Origin: an uncultured Collinsella sp. | GTDB lineage: Bacteria; Actinomycetota; Coriobacteriia; Coriobacteriales; Coriobacteriaceae | Reading direction: 5' to 3' | Assembly (NCBI GenBank): GCA_902493375.1 | Contig: CABUPH010000004.1 | Span: 62,001 to 126,000, forward strand | DNA length: 64,000 nt | Shown: positions 33,637 to 41,767 of the stretch, piece by piece | Layout: the number at the start of each line of letters is the position of its first letter | Numbering within the stretch: position 1 is the first letter of the stretch | Position numbers and translations under genes: made by a program | Notes under the pieces: model-generated | The model's input: only the letters and a program-made list of their open reading frames with translations | What the model was told of the DNA's origin: nothing | The model's database searches: none

Positions 33637-36104
33637 ACGAACCCCCTTGCGGCGAGCGTGTGCCTGCCGCGAATCGCGATGGCGGAGGAGACGCGCTCCG
33701 AGTCGATGTACAGGTTTCCGTCCTTGTCCCGGATCTGCTCGAGGACGGACAGGATGCCGGCGAGTGCGTCGTTGGAATCCTCCTCTGGGCGTGCCGGCGT
33801 GTAGACCGCGGACGGGGCGACGGTCAGGCCCGTCGAGAGCATCCCCTGTGCCGTGTCCATGGCGCCGCTGATGGCGGAGACCACGGTGCCGGTGCCGGAG
33901 CCGATGCCCTGCGCCCAGCCCTGCATGAGGGCCTTGCCCGAGAAGGTCGTGTAGCCGTGCCCGGAGAAGGGGCCGACCTTTGCCGGCGAGAACGGGAAGA
34001 AGGAGCGGATTCTGGATACTGCGCCGGAGACCGCCGAGGTCACCGAGCCGATAGCGGACATGATGCCGTCCTTCAGGCCGTTGAGTATCGACTTGCCGGA
34101 GTTGAAGAGCCAGTTGCGCGCACCCGAGAAGAACCCGGTGATCTTGCCCTTGATGCTCGTGACGGTCCTGTAGACGGAGTTGATGCCGCTGGACGCCGTG
34201 CTCTTGATGCCCTCCCAGATGGACGAGCAGGCGCTCTTGATGCTCCCCCACATGCTCGACCACGTGGAGCTGATGCTGTTGAGCACGGAGCTGATCACGC
34301 CGCTGACCTGATTTATCGCAGAGTTGACGGCGAACTTGATGCGTCCCCAGACCACCTCGGCGAAATCACGGACGGTGTCCCACACGCTTGACCAAATCGA
34401 GCTGATTCCATCGAGCGTGGACGTTATCACGGACTCGACGACCCCGATGGCCGCCCGCACGGCGAACTCTATCTGAGACCAGACGAGCTCGGCTACCGAC
34501 TTGATGGTGCTCCAGACCGTATCCCAGTCTCCGCTTATCGCGGCGGTGACCGTGGAGATGACTGTCTGCACCACGGCCATCGCGACCTGGACGGCAGTGG
34601 AGATTGCGTCCATCACGCCAGTCAGGACAGCGGAGATCACGGGCCAGACGGCATTCCAGACGGCGGAGACGATGCCCATCGCCACCTGAATGGCACTTTG
34701 GATGAGCGGCATCGCAGCCAGCACCGCCGACAGCACGGACTGCACGGCGGGCATGGCGATGGCGACGAGCTGCGAAACGGTCGTCATTACGTCCGCGATG
34801 ACACCGACCAGGAAGCCGATGACCGGCGACAGCGCCTGCACGATGCCGAGCACCACCTGTATGCCGGTGGATAGCACCGGCAGCACGGCCTGCGCGATGT
34901 TGAGCAGCGCCGTGCCGATTGGCGCAATGAGCGGCGCGATGAACCCGATTGCCGCCTTGATGCCGTTACCGACGGACGTTGCCACGCCGAGGATGGCCTG
35001 AAGCGCCGAGCAGATCTGCGAGGAGTCCACCTTCGGCAGCTTGATCCCGATGCCGGCGAGCGCCCCGACGGCGATGTTCCACGCCGTGGCGAGCGCCTCG
35101 GACACGATGGGCGTGAGCACCGACGCGATGCCGGAGAGCGCCGCGGGGAGCGCCTTGATGATGCCCTGCCCGATCTGCGCGACGCGCGGCGCGATGTTCT
35201 TGGCGACCGCGCCGACGGACGTGAGCAGCTGCTCGGTGAGCTGCGAGAAGTCCACGTCGTCTCGGCCCAGACCGGTGAGGAAGTTCTCCCATGACGCCTT
35301 GGCCATGCCGACGGAGCCGGAGATGGTCGTCGCGGCCTCCTTGGAGGTCGTGCCGGTGATGCCCATCTCGGACTGCACGGTGTGGATGGCCTCGACCACG
35401 TCGGCGTAGCTGTCGATGGTGAGGTCGGCGGTCTTGCCCTGCGCCGCGCGCAGCTTGTTGGCGTCCGCGATGAGTCGCTCCATCTCGGACTTCGTGCCGC
35501 CGTAGCCCAGCTTCAGGTTGTCCAGCATCGTGTAGTTTTGCTTGGCAAAACCTTGGTAGGCGTTCTGGACGTCGGCCATGTCCGAGCCCATCTTGTTGAC
35601 GTTGTCCGCCATGTCGCCCATCGCCGTGTTGGCGGACTCGGCGGCCTTCGCCACGTCGCCGCCGCACGAGCTCACGAGCGATGCGGCGAAGCTGGTCGCC
35701 TGGGTCATGTATTGGTTTGCGCTCATGCCGCACGTCTTGTACGCATCCGCGGCGTATCCCTGCAGTTTGCCGGACGCGGAGCCGAAGAGCGTATCGACGC
35801 CGCCGACCAGCTGCTCGTAGTCGGCGTATGCGGATACCGCAGCGCCGCCGATTGAGGTCACCGCCGTGGTGAGCGCGCCCATGCCAGCCGCGGCGACGGT
35901 GCCCACGCCCCTTGCGACGGTGCCGAGCCCGCTCAGCAGCCCGCCCGAGCGCTTGACCCCGCCGTCCACGCCGGAGGTCATCGAGTCGCCGAATGACTTT
36001 CCGGCCTTGGAGCCCGTGTCGCCGAACTCCGAGCAGATGCTGCCGGCGAAGCCCTTCATGGACGGCATGAGCGTGATGCATGCCGAGCCTACGCTAGTCG
36101 CCAT
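33633..36104 (-). CDS. Tape measure protein
   Basis: An 823-aa protein that sets tail length; at about 1.5 Angstrom per residue this predicts a tail near 120 nm. N-terminal part is a phage tape-measure domain (YADYEQLVGGVDTLFGSASGK; MTQATSFAASLVSS). The central region has long hydrophobic helices, and Trp-containing repeats (IWSSVWDTVRDFAEVVW; WSSMWGSIKSACSSIWEGI) recur at ~540-640. C-terminal segment SFFPFSPAKVGPFSGHGY is typical. Confidence 0.92.
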   Translation of the reverse strand: MATSVGSACITLMPSMKGFAGSICSEFGDTGSKAGKSFGDSMTSGVDGGVKRSGGLLSGLGTVARGVGTVAAAGMGALTTAVTSIGGAAVSAYADYEQLVGGVDTLFGSASGKLQGYAADAYKTCGMSANQYMTQATSFAASLVSSCGGDVAKAAESANTAMGDMADNVNKMGSDMADVQNAYQGFAKQNYTMLDNLKLGYGGTKSEMERLIADANKLRAAQGKTADLTIDSYADVVEAIHTVQSEMGITGTTSKEAATTISGSVGMAKASWENFLTGLGRDDVDFSQLTEQLLTSVGAVAKNIAPRVAQIGQGIIKALPAALSGIASVLTPIVSEALATAWNIAVGALAGIGIKLPKVDSSQICSALQAILGVATSVGNGIKAAIGFIAPLIAPIGTALLNIAQAVLPVLSTGIQVVLGIVQALSPVIGFLVGVIADVMTTVSQLVAIAMPAVQSVLSAVLAAMPLIQSAIQVAMGIVSAVWNAVWPVISAVLTGVMDAISTAVQVAMAVVQTVISTVTAAISGDWDTVWSTIKSVAELVWSQIEFAVRAAIGVVESVITSTLDGISSIWSSVWDTVRDFAEVVWGRIKFAVNSAINQVSGVISSVLNSISSTWSSMWGSIKSACSSIWEGIKSTASSGINSVYRTVTSIKGKITGFFSGARNWLFNSGKSILNGLKDGIMSAIGSVTSAVSGAVSRIRSFFPFSPAKVGPFSGHGYTTFSGKALMQGWAQGIGSGTGTVVSAISGAMDTAQGMLSTGLTVAPSAVYTPARPEEDSNDALAGILSVLEQIRDKDGNLYIDSERVSSAIAIRGRHTLAARGFV

Positions 36105-36737
36105 CCCGTCCTCCTAATCCTAGAATCTCGTCGATTTCCGCCCTGTTCGCGAGGGCGTTGCGCTGGTGCCTCTTGAGCTCCGCGAGCTGCCCGGGCGTCT
36201 TGAGCGGCTGCGGTTCCTGCGGCGGCCGGTGCTTCTTGTCGCTCAGCCCCCACGCGAGGCTCCTGAGCTGGTGCTCGATGCGCCAGAGCATGTACGTCTC
36301 CTCGCTCCACTTGAGCTCCGGGTACATGCGGCGCGCGCACCTCGACTCCTTCGGCAGCTGCTCCCACAGGAGGGCGGCGCGCCGGAGGTCGTCCGGTCCG
36401 CCCTCGAGCGGGAGGTCAATGCCGTAGTACTGGCGGAAGTCCGCTACGACTTCTGCGCGGTGCCCTTCGAGCTCGAGGACGAATCCTGGGAGTTTTTTGC
36501 CTTCGCCGCCTCGAATGCGGCCTGCATGAGCGTGCCCGTGGACTCGACGGAGCCGCCGAGGCGCTCCATGTACTCCTCGTCTCGGCCAGCGAAGACGCGC
36601 TCGAAGGCCTCGAACATGCCGCCCGGCTCGGTCTCGCTCTTGGCGAACTGCTTGTTGGTCTTGTAGCTGAGCAGCTCGTCGAGGTCGGCGGTGAACTCCC
36701 CGTCGATACCGGGGATGGTGAACGTGAGCTCGGTCAT
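36094..36737 (-). CDS. Tail assembly chaperone GT, made by -1 frameshift
   Basis: The G frame starting at 36737 shifts -1 at the A-AAA-AAC heptamer (36492-36498, after codon 82) and continues as LPGFVLELEGHRAEVVADF...YYGIDLPL to a stop at 36094, giving about 214 aa. The T part holds the DLRRAALLWEQLP and EETYMLWRIEHQLRSLAWG segments. In lambda and many siphophages the G/GT ratio is needed for tail assembly. Confidence 0.85.
36444..36737 (-). CDS. Tail assembly chaperone G, 97 aa
   Basis: Unshifted product: MTELTFTIPGIDGEF, a helical middle, and a Ser-rich end. It lies between the tail-tube and tape-measure genes, the usual chaperone position. Confidence 0.85.
   Translation of the reverse strand: MTELTFTIPGIDGEFTADLDELLSYKTNKQFAKSETEPGGMFEAFERVFAGRDEEYMERLGGSVESTGTLMQAAFEAAKAKNSQDSSSSSKGTAQKS
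36492..36498 (-). other. Programmed -1 frameshift site A-AAA-AAC
   Basis: Canonical X-XXY-YYZ slippery heptamer in the correct phase of the G frame. No obvious strong pseudoknot was resolved downstream. Confidence 0.85.
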
Positions 36738-36739
36738 TC

Positions 36740-37315
36740 CTAGCCCTCCGTGGTCTCGGTGGACTGGATGTAGTCGTAGCAGGTGTTGCCGTCCTCGTCG
36801 GTGAGGTACTTGACCGTGAGGGCGCGCGCGGCGAGCTCGCCGACGGCGAGGGTGAGGTCGTCCAGCTCGGAGGACTGGGCGAGCGGCACGACTTTGCGCC
36901 AGCGGCGTCCGTCCTTGAGCACGAGCTCGAGCACGGCGGGCCACGTCTCAGTGGAGTCGCCGTTGTGCTTGACGGTGATCATGCCGTTCTCGTCCTTGAC
37001 GTTGCCGGAGCCGTACATGACCTTGAGGGTCGCGGCCTTGATCTCGGCGAGCGTGAGCTGCGCGCTCTCGACGCGGGAGGTCTGCGGCGATGCCATGAGG
37101 TCGCCGTTCATGTCCTTGATGTCCTCGGAGTCGCTGTCGAGCGTCTCGACGTAGCCGTCCTCGCTGATGTAGCCGAGGCATTTCCACGCCTCGGGCAGCG
37201 CTGTCTTGCAGTCGGTCGGCAGCGCCGTTCCGGCGGGCGCAGTGAAGATGTAGCCGCCCTTTACTCCCTTGGCGCTGGAGACGTTGGCGACGTTGTTTTT
37301 GTTGCTTTCTGCCAT
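36740..37315 (-). CDS. Major tail (tube) protein
   Basis: A 191-aa tail-tube protein. The AKGVKGGYIFTAPAGTALP start and LGYISEDGYVET, then VLELVLKDGRRWRKVVP near the middle, fit the Gram-positive siphophage tube family. Located between tail terminator and tail chaperone genes. Confidence 0.85.
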   Translation of the reverse strand: MAESNKNNVANVSSAKGVKGGYIFTAPAGTALPTDCKTALPEAWKCLGYISEDGYVETLDSDSEDIKDMNGDLMASPQTSRVESAQLTLAEIKAATLKVMYGSGNVKDENGMITVKHNGDSTETWPAVLELVLKDGRRWRKVVPLAQSSELDDLTLAVGELAARALTVKYLTDEDGNTCYDYIQSTETTEG

Positions 37316-37324
37316 GATTGCTCC

Positions 37325-37666
37325 TTATTCGCATATGGTCAGGTTGATGTTCGTCTGGTATCTGGGAGTCCCCGTGTCGGGGTCGTCCCATCGGTACGTG
37401 CCGTCGGGCACGGCCGAGAACACGTTCGGCTCGTCCTCGATGGCGGAGCACGCCCGCTCGACGGCCTCGGCGATCTCGCGTGCGCGCCTGCGGGTCTTCG
37501 CCCACGACGTGGCGAGCACGCGCGGGGACTGGATGAACCGTGTCGCGCTCGTGGCGGCGAGGGTGATCTGGACGAACTCATCGGGTCTCTCGCGCGGAAC
37601 GTCCGGCACGCATTTGATGCCGGTCGCGTCCATGAGCCGCTTGGCGACCACCCTCTCGATGTCCAT
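37325..37666 (-). CDS. Tail terminator-like protein
   Basis: A 113-aa protein in the tail-terminator position, before the tube gene. DVPRERPDEFVQIT and RVLATSWAKTRRRAREIAEAVERA fit the small alpha/beta tail-completion fold. Confidence 0.65.
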   Translation of the reverse strand: MDIERVVAKRLMDATGIKCVPDVPRERPDEFVQITLAATSATRFIQSPRVLATSWAKTRRRAREIAEAVERACSAIEDEPNVFSAVPDGTYRWDDPDTGTPRYQTNINLTICE

Positions 37667-37956
37667 CAGTCACCTCCGAATGCCGATTGCAGTCGGTTAT
37701 GTCTGCGCTCGCTCACGTTGGCGTGCTTGCTGTCCGTGTAGACGACGCGGCCCCTCGCAAGCGAGCCGCCTATGGTCGCGGTGCTGTAGCCGCTCTCGCC
37801 GTACTTCGGCGTGAACGTGGAGTTGCATGCGGCCGCGGCGGCGTTGGCCTTATCGGTGAGCATGGCCTGCACGCCCCCGCCGTTCATGACCTCGGCGTAT
37901 CCGCCGCGGTTCCAGCCCTTCCACTTGATCTTGACCTCGCATTTCGCCTTAGCCAT
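37666..37956 (-). CDS. Neck/minor capsid protein (HK97 gp10-like)
   Basis: A 96-aa basic protein (VKIKWKGWNRGGYAEVMNGG) with a Tyr/Ser-rich C-terminus; size and position fit the gp10-type neck protein. The start overlaps neighbours closely. Confidence 0.6.
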   Translation of the reverse strand: MAKAKCEVKIKWKGWNRGGYAEVMNGGGVQAMLTDKANAAAAACNSTFTPKYGESGYSTATIGGSLARGRVVYTDSKHANVSERRHNRLQSAFGGD

Positions 37957-38290
37957 CGGTTCGGGTCACCTCGCAGGTGAGGTCCCAGGGGCCGGGCGTA
38001 TTGGCCGCGGTGTATCGCTTGGGGTCGCCGACAACCTTGTAGTCGGTGCCTCGCACCGTGACGGTCGCGTCCTTGAGGTCCACGTCCGCGCCCTTCGGGA
38101 AGCAGAGCGTGTAGGCGACCGTCACGCCGTTCGGGCGCGTCGAGTCGAGGTCGGCGGTCGCGCCGGGGCAGACCACGACGTTGTCGACCGCCGTCTCGGT
38201 CACCGTCTCGCCGGTAGGCTCGCCCAGCTCGTCGAACGACTGGGCCGCATTGCGCACGGTCACGGTCTCGCCGGAAATGAGGCACATCAT
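37949..38290 (-). CDS. Head closure / head-tail stopper protein
   Basis: A 113-aa beta-rich protein with the pattern of SPP1 gp16-like stoppers (FDELGEPTGE, CFPKGADVDLKDATVTVRG, YTAANTPGPWDLTCEV). Its ATG overlaps the preceding stop (ATGA). Confidence 0.65.
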   Translation of the reverse strand: MMCLISGETVTVRNAAQSFDELGEPTGETVTETAVDNVVVCPGATADLDSTRPNGVTVAYTLCFPKGADVDLKDATVTVRGTDYKVVGDPKRYTAANTPGPWDLTCEVTRTDG

Positions 38291-38682
38291 TCGGTCACCT
38301 CTCCCCTCTCCAGAGGCATGAGCGACCCGAGCGCCTGACCGGTGAGGCCGAGGCGCCTGAGGTCGCTCTTGCCTAGGTACATCTCGCCGAGCGCCGAGCC
38401 GTAGGTCACCGATGCGGTGTAGATTCCGGCCCCCTGGCTGTACTGCGTGGCACCGGCCATCGCGGACGGTGCCGAGAGCACGCGGTTGACGAGCAGGCAG
38501 GACACGGCGGGGGCGGCGCGGTCGAACGCCGGGCACGCCCCCTCGGTGTACTCGCCGATTCGGTCCTCGAATGCCGCGAGCATCAGGTCGGATGCGTCCT
38601 GCAGCAGCACCTCGGTGCGCGCCGAGTCCGCGGGCTCGCCGTAGCGGGCCTTGTAGTCGTCCACGCTGGCGAGCGCGGCCAT
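38287..38682 (-). CDS. Head-tail adaptor protein
   Basis: A 131-aa protein of the gp15/gp6 adaptor type: SVDDYKARYGEPADSARTEV at the start, helical LLQDASDLMLAAFED, and a Gly/Leu-rich end. Follows the capsid and 65-aa genes. Confidence 0.65.
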   Translation of the reverse strand: MAALASVDDYKARYGEPADSARTEVLLQDASDLMLAAFEDRIGEYTEGACPAFDRAAPAVSCLLVNRVLSAPSAMAGATQYSQGAGIYTASVTYGSALGEMYLGKSDLRRLGLTGQALGSLMPLERGEVTE

Positions 38683-38684
38683 GG

Positions 38685-38882
38685 CTACTCGGCCTCCATG
38701 ATCCCGGCGTCGACGAGGGCCTGAACGACCTTCGCGACGGTCGGACTCGCGCCGGGGTTGGCGACCTTCTTGGGCACGACGAGCGGCTTGCCGTCGGGCG
38801 AGACGAGCGCAACGTGCTGCGGGAGGATGCTGGACGCCTTGCCAGCGTCCTCCACGATGAGCTTCTGGACTAGATGAGCCAT
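38685..38882 (-). CDS. Small head protein, 65 aa
   Basis: A 65-aa protein (QHVALVSPDGKPLVVPKKVANPG) similar in pattern to head-fibre-like or decoration peptides found directly after capsid genes. Function inferred from position only. Confidence 0.5.
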   Translation of the reverse strand: MAHLVQKLIVEDAGKASSILPQHVALVSPDGKPLVVPKKVANPGASPTVAKVVQALVDAGIMEAE

Positions 38883-38893
38883 CTCGGTACCCC

Positions 38894-39781
38894 CTAGGCG
38901 CTCTTGAGGACGGCGAAGGCCTTCGGGTCGAGTACCGCGTATGCGAGGACGGCCTCGGTGCGGTAGGCGATCTGGTTGTAGCCCTTCAGGTCCTGACCGG
39001 TGTTGTCGGGGTCGCCGTACTCGATGACCTCGGCGGTGATGTCGCGAACCATGCCCCACTTGATGGCGGAGAAGTCGCCCATGATCGCGGAGACCTTGGT
39101 CGGGGTCTTGGCGAGACGGCCGTTCACGGTGCCAGACACGGAGGCGGGGATGCCGTCGAGGTTGCCCACGTTGAGGGACAGCGGCACCTCGGGGTACAGG
39201 CGCTGCCCGGTGGCGGGCACGCGCAGCTTGCGCAGCTCGGAGGCGAACTGGCGACTCATGGCGATGCCGTTGATGCCGTAGTCGAGCAGGGCGTCGGAGA
39301 GGGAGTCAATGTCGTCGACCGGGGAGTCGGTCTTGGCGACGCTGTGGACATCCTTGTCAGCGGTCAGGGCGGTGTAGCCCGTGAGGCCGAGGCCGGTCTT
39401 GGGGTTGATGGCGTGGTAGATGATGTAGTCGAGCGCGCGGCCCGCGGCGGCGGTCTGGTCGGCGATGATGTTGGAGATGATCTCCAGCTGGTTGTCCTCG
39501 TCGGCCCACTTCAGCTCGTCGGAGACGCGCGTGGTCGTGACGATCTTGGCGCGCTTTGCGACCACGGGGTCGGTGGAGATCTCGGAGCCGGACTTCTTGC
39601 CGCCCTCGGCGACGACCTCGGCCTCTGCGGTCGGGTTGAACACGAGATAGGTCGTGTCGGCGAACTTCTGCGGCGTGCTGGGGCTCAGCGTTGCGATGGT
39701 GGAGGTGTCCTTCACCTTGCCGATGATGGTGGAGACCACGCTGGACGGCAGCTTGATTTTCTGGGTGTCGTTTGCAGCCAT
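38894..39781 (-). CDS. Major capsid protein (HK97 fold)
   Basis: A 295-aa capsid protein of the Gram-positive P22/HK97-type group with separate scaffold. N-terminal helix KLPSSVVSTIIGKVKD, E-loop region LVFNPTAEAEVVAEGGKKSG, and late P-domain GLTGYTALTADKDVHSVAKT. The 152-aa scaffold gene just upstream supports the call. Confidence 0.9.
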   Translation of the reverse strand: MAANDTQKIKLPSSVVSTIIGKVKDTSTIATLSPSTPQKFADTTYLVFNPTAEAEVVAEGGKKSGSEISTDPVVAKRAKIVTTTRVSDELKWADEDNQLEIISNIIADQTAAAGRALDYIIYHAINPKTGLGLTGYTALTADKDVHSVAKTDSPVDDIDSLSDALLDYGINGIAMSRQFASELRKLRVPATGQRLYPEVPLSLNVGNLDGIPASVSGTVNGRLAKTPTKVSAIMGDFSAIKWGMVRDITAEVIEYGDPDNTGQDLKGYNQIAYRTEAVLAYAVLDPKAFAVLKSA

Positions 39782-39806
39782 TTCTGTGCCTTTCTTCGAG
39801 TTTGGC

Positions 39807-40265
39807 TTACTTCAGGAGGCGCTTGGCGAAGTCTCGCAGCGCCTCGTCCCCGCCCTTGCCGCCCTTGTCGAAGCTGCCGGGCTTCTCCACTCGCGGCGCG
39901 GGCTTTGTCTTGAATGCGGCGAGCATCTTGTCGCACCATGCGGCCATGCTCTCCTCGTCCTCGCCGACGATGAGGTCCGCGGGGACTCCCTTCTCCTGCG
40001 CGACCTTGGCGGCGGTCTTGGCTAGCGCCTCGGCCTTCTCCTTGGCGTCGAGTCGCTTCTCGAGCTCCGCGACCTTCTCGTCGGCGGTCTTCTTCGCCTG
40101 GTTGGCCTCGTCGAGTGCGCTTGCCGCGCTCTTGTTGGCCTTGGCCTGCTTCTCCCACTTGCGGGAGTGCGCCTTCTCGGCCTCGTAGAGCGCCTTGTAG
40201 TCGGGCTCCTCGCCCCCGGTCGGCTCCGTACCGCCCGTGGGCTCCGTGTTGGTCTCTTCTGCCAT
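39807..40265 (-). CDS. Capsid scaffold protein (DUF4355-like)
   Basis: A 152-aa charged helical protein: disordered Thr/Glu/Gly start, long coiled coil (ADEKVAELEKRLDAKEKAEALAK), then GVPADLIVGEDEESMAAW and a basic end, as in DUF4355 scaffolds. Directly precedes the major capsid gene. Confidence 0.85.
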   Translation of the reverse strand: MAEETNTEPTGGTEPTGGEEPDYKALYEAEKAHSRKWEKQAKANKSAASALDEANQAKKTADEKVAELEKRLDAKEKAEALAKTAAKVAQEKGVPADLIVGEDEESMAAWCDKMLAAFKTKPAPRVEKPGSFDKGGKGGDEALRDFAKRLLK

Positions 40266-40283
40266 GTCGCGTCCTTTCCCGGA

Positions 40284-40349
40284 CCGTGCGGCCCGTCGGG
40301 CCAGCCGTGCGGCCGAGCCCCTTAGATGTGCGTTTCGGGCCGTGCGGCC
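40284..40349. repeat. Three direct copies of CCGTGCGGCC
   Basis: Exact copies at 40284-40293, 40305-40314 and 40340-40349 in the non-coding gap between the MuF and scaffold genes. Confidence 0.7.
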
Positions 40350-40382
40350 CTGTCGCGCGGCAGTGTCCTACGAGCGTGAGAT

Positions 40383-40506
40383 TTGACCTGTTTGGCGTTT
40401 TTCGGCATGAAAAAAGCCGCCCGTGGGCGGCCATGCGGTATGATGAGGTTAGGCGGAAGCTGTTTGACTCACCTATTGAGACATGCAGCTCCCGCCTATT
40501 TTTTTA
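40383..40506 (+). ncRNA. Candidate plus-strand small RNA in the MuF-scaffold gap
   Basis: A possible promoter (TTGACC at 40383, 17 bp, CATGAA) and a strong plus-strand terminator: AGGCGGAAGCTG (40451-40462) paired with CAGCTCCCGCCT (40486-40497, 11 of 12 pairs), loop with an inner CTCA/TGAG stem, then ATTTTTTTA. It is opposite to all neighbouring genes and reaches the last codons of the MuF gene. Confidence 0.4.
40410..40432 (-). terminator. Terminator after the MuF gene
   Basis: Minus-strand GCCGCCC/GGGCGGC stem with a tight loop, then TTTTTTC, about 65 bases past the MuF stop. It implies scaffold and capsid genes use a further promoter, perhaps the AATCTCAC element near 40370. Confidence 0.7.
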
Positions 40507-41767
40507 TCGTTTGGAGCGACCCGTCGTGCCCAAGCATCCGCACTTCGGCAATTCCGTACCTCTTCATGTACTTGCGTATCCACGCTTCGGCTTGGCTGTC
40601 GGTGACCGACTTGTTCTCGCTGACGTCGAAGACGGCGAACCGCACTCCGCTCTTGTTGGCCACGGACTTCATGTGCGACTTGAACGTGTTCTCCGATTTC
40701 GACGTGTACACGGTCTTGATTTCGATGCCCGTGGACAGGTCGGCGCGACTTACGGTCGTTTTTCCCTGCGCGTTCTCGCTCTTCAGGTGCACCTCGTCTT
40801 CCCAGAACTCAGTCTTGTAGCCCAGTGCCGCCAGCTTCTCTGCGGTTCTCCTCTCTCCGGGGTCTACCCTCCACCTCTTTACCTTGTCGCGCCTCACCGC
40901 ATCGTCCGTGAACGTTATGCCCTTATGCTCGCCGCCCGCGTACCAGGACGGGTCGCGTAGCTCTATCTCGGATGCGACGCGGTTGTTGAGGTAGGCGGTG
41001 TACGCCTTCCCCTCCTTGTTGCCGTGGCGCCTCACGAGCGCTTCGCGTTCGTCCTCCGGCATTGCGTACCAGTCGGAGGCGATGCCGTCGCGGCCTCCGA
41101 GCGCGGCCAGGCAGTCGTTATACCTCTCGTACATCCCGTCAGGGTCGTATCCCTTGACTGTGGTCACCCCGTCGAAGCCGGGAACGATTCGGCAGTCGCA
41201 GTGCGCGTGCGAGTGTTCGGCCGCCTCCTCGGTCTTGGCGTAGAAGCCGAACGACGCGAGCATGAGGCAGAACCCGCACGTCTCGCCGCGGGGGACGCGG
41301 GCGTACCACGGCTTCGCCGGGTCTTTGCGCGCGTTGTGGGCGACGCACCTGTTGGCGGCGCGCCTGATCTCCTCGTCGACCCTCGTGACGCACCGCGAGA
41401 CAAAGACCTCGGGGGCGCCCTCGACGACCTTGCCGATGAAATATCTAACCGCGCCGAGCGTGGCGTCCGGGTCTCGCATGGACTCGGCGACCGCCCGATA
41501 CTTCCCGGGGAAGCCCTGCGACGCCCTGACCGCGTCGTAGTATTCGGCCGCCCTGGCGGCGGCGCACGTGTCGGCGTAGTACCCGAGCACCGCCTCGATC
41601 GTCTCGTAGGCCCTCTCGCGGAGAGCGGCGACATCGCCGCCACCGCCGCGCTCCCAGCTCGACAGCAGGGACTCGAGCGCCGGCCTCACCTTCGCTTGGG
41701 CGTCTGCCGACAGCGCGTTCACCTCATCGGTCAGCTCGTCCAGCAGGCTAGTCGGCACCGCCGCCAT
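40496..41767 (-). CDS. MuF-type minor head protein with C-terminal nuclease-toxin-like domain
   Basis: A 423-aa protein. Residues ~1-200 are a phage minor head domain with a probable zinc site (CGFC at 164-167, HAHCDC at 188-192). The C-terminal ~130 residues (from ~290) differ in character: ERRTAEKLAALGYKT, then RADLSTGIEIKTVY with D343, E349, K351 like a PD-(D/E)xK or CdiA-CT nuclease site, then a Lys/Ser-rich stretch. MuF polymorphic toxins are known in temperate phages. The start overlaps the portal gene by 20 bases. No immunity gene follows. Confidence 0.8.
   Translation of the reverse strand: MAAVPTSLLDELTDEVNALSADAQAKVRPALESLLSSWERGGGGDVAALRERAYETIEAVLGYYADTCAAARAAEYYDAVRASQGFPGKYRAVAESMRDPDATLGAVRYFIGKVVEGAPEVFVSRCVTRVDEEIRRAANRCVAHNARKDPAKPWYARVPRGETCGFCLMLASFGFYAKTEEAAEHSHAHCDCRIVPGFDGVTTVKGYDPDGMYERYNDCLAALGGRDGIASDWYAMPEDEREALVRRHGNKEGKAYTAYLNNRVASEIELRDPSWYAGGEHKGITFTDDAVRRDKVKRWRVDPGERRTAEKLAALGYKTEFWEDEVHLKSENAQGKTTVSRADLSTGIEIKTVYTSKSENTFKSHMKSVANKSGVRFAVFDVSENKSVTDSQAEAWIRKYMKRYGIAEVRMLGHDGSLQTIKK

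Noticed and set aside
36094..36500. A frameshifted pseudogene between tail tube and tape measure genes.
   Set aside because: The shift occurs at a canonical A-AAA-AAC site and the arrangement is the conserved G/GT chaperone pair.
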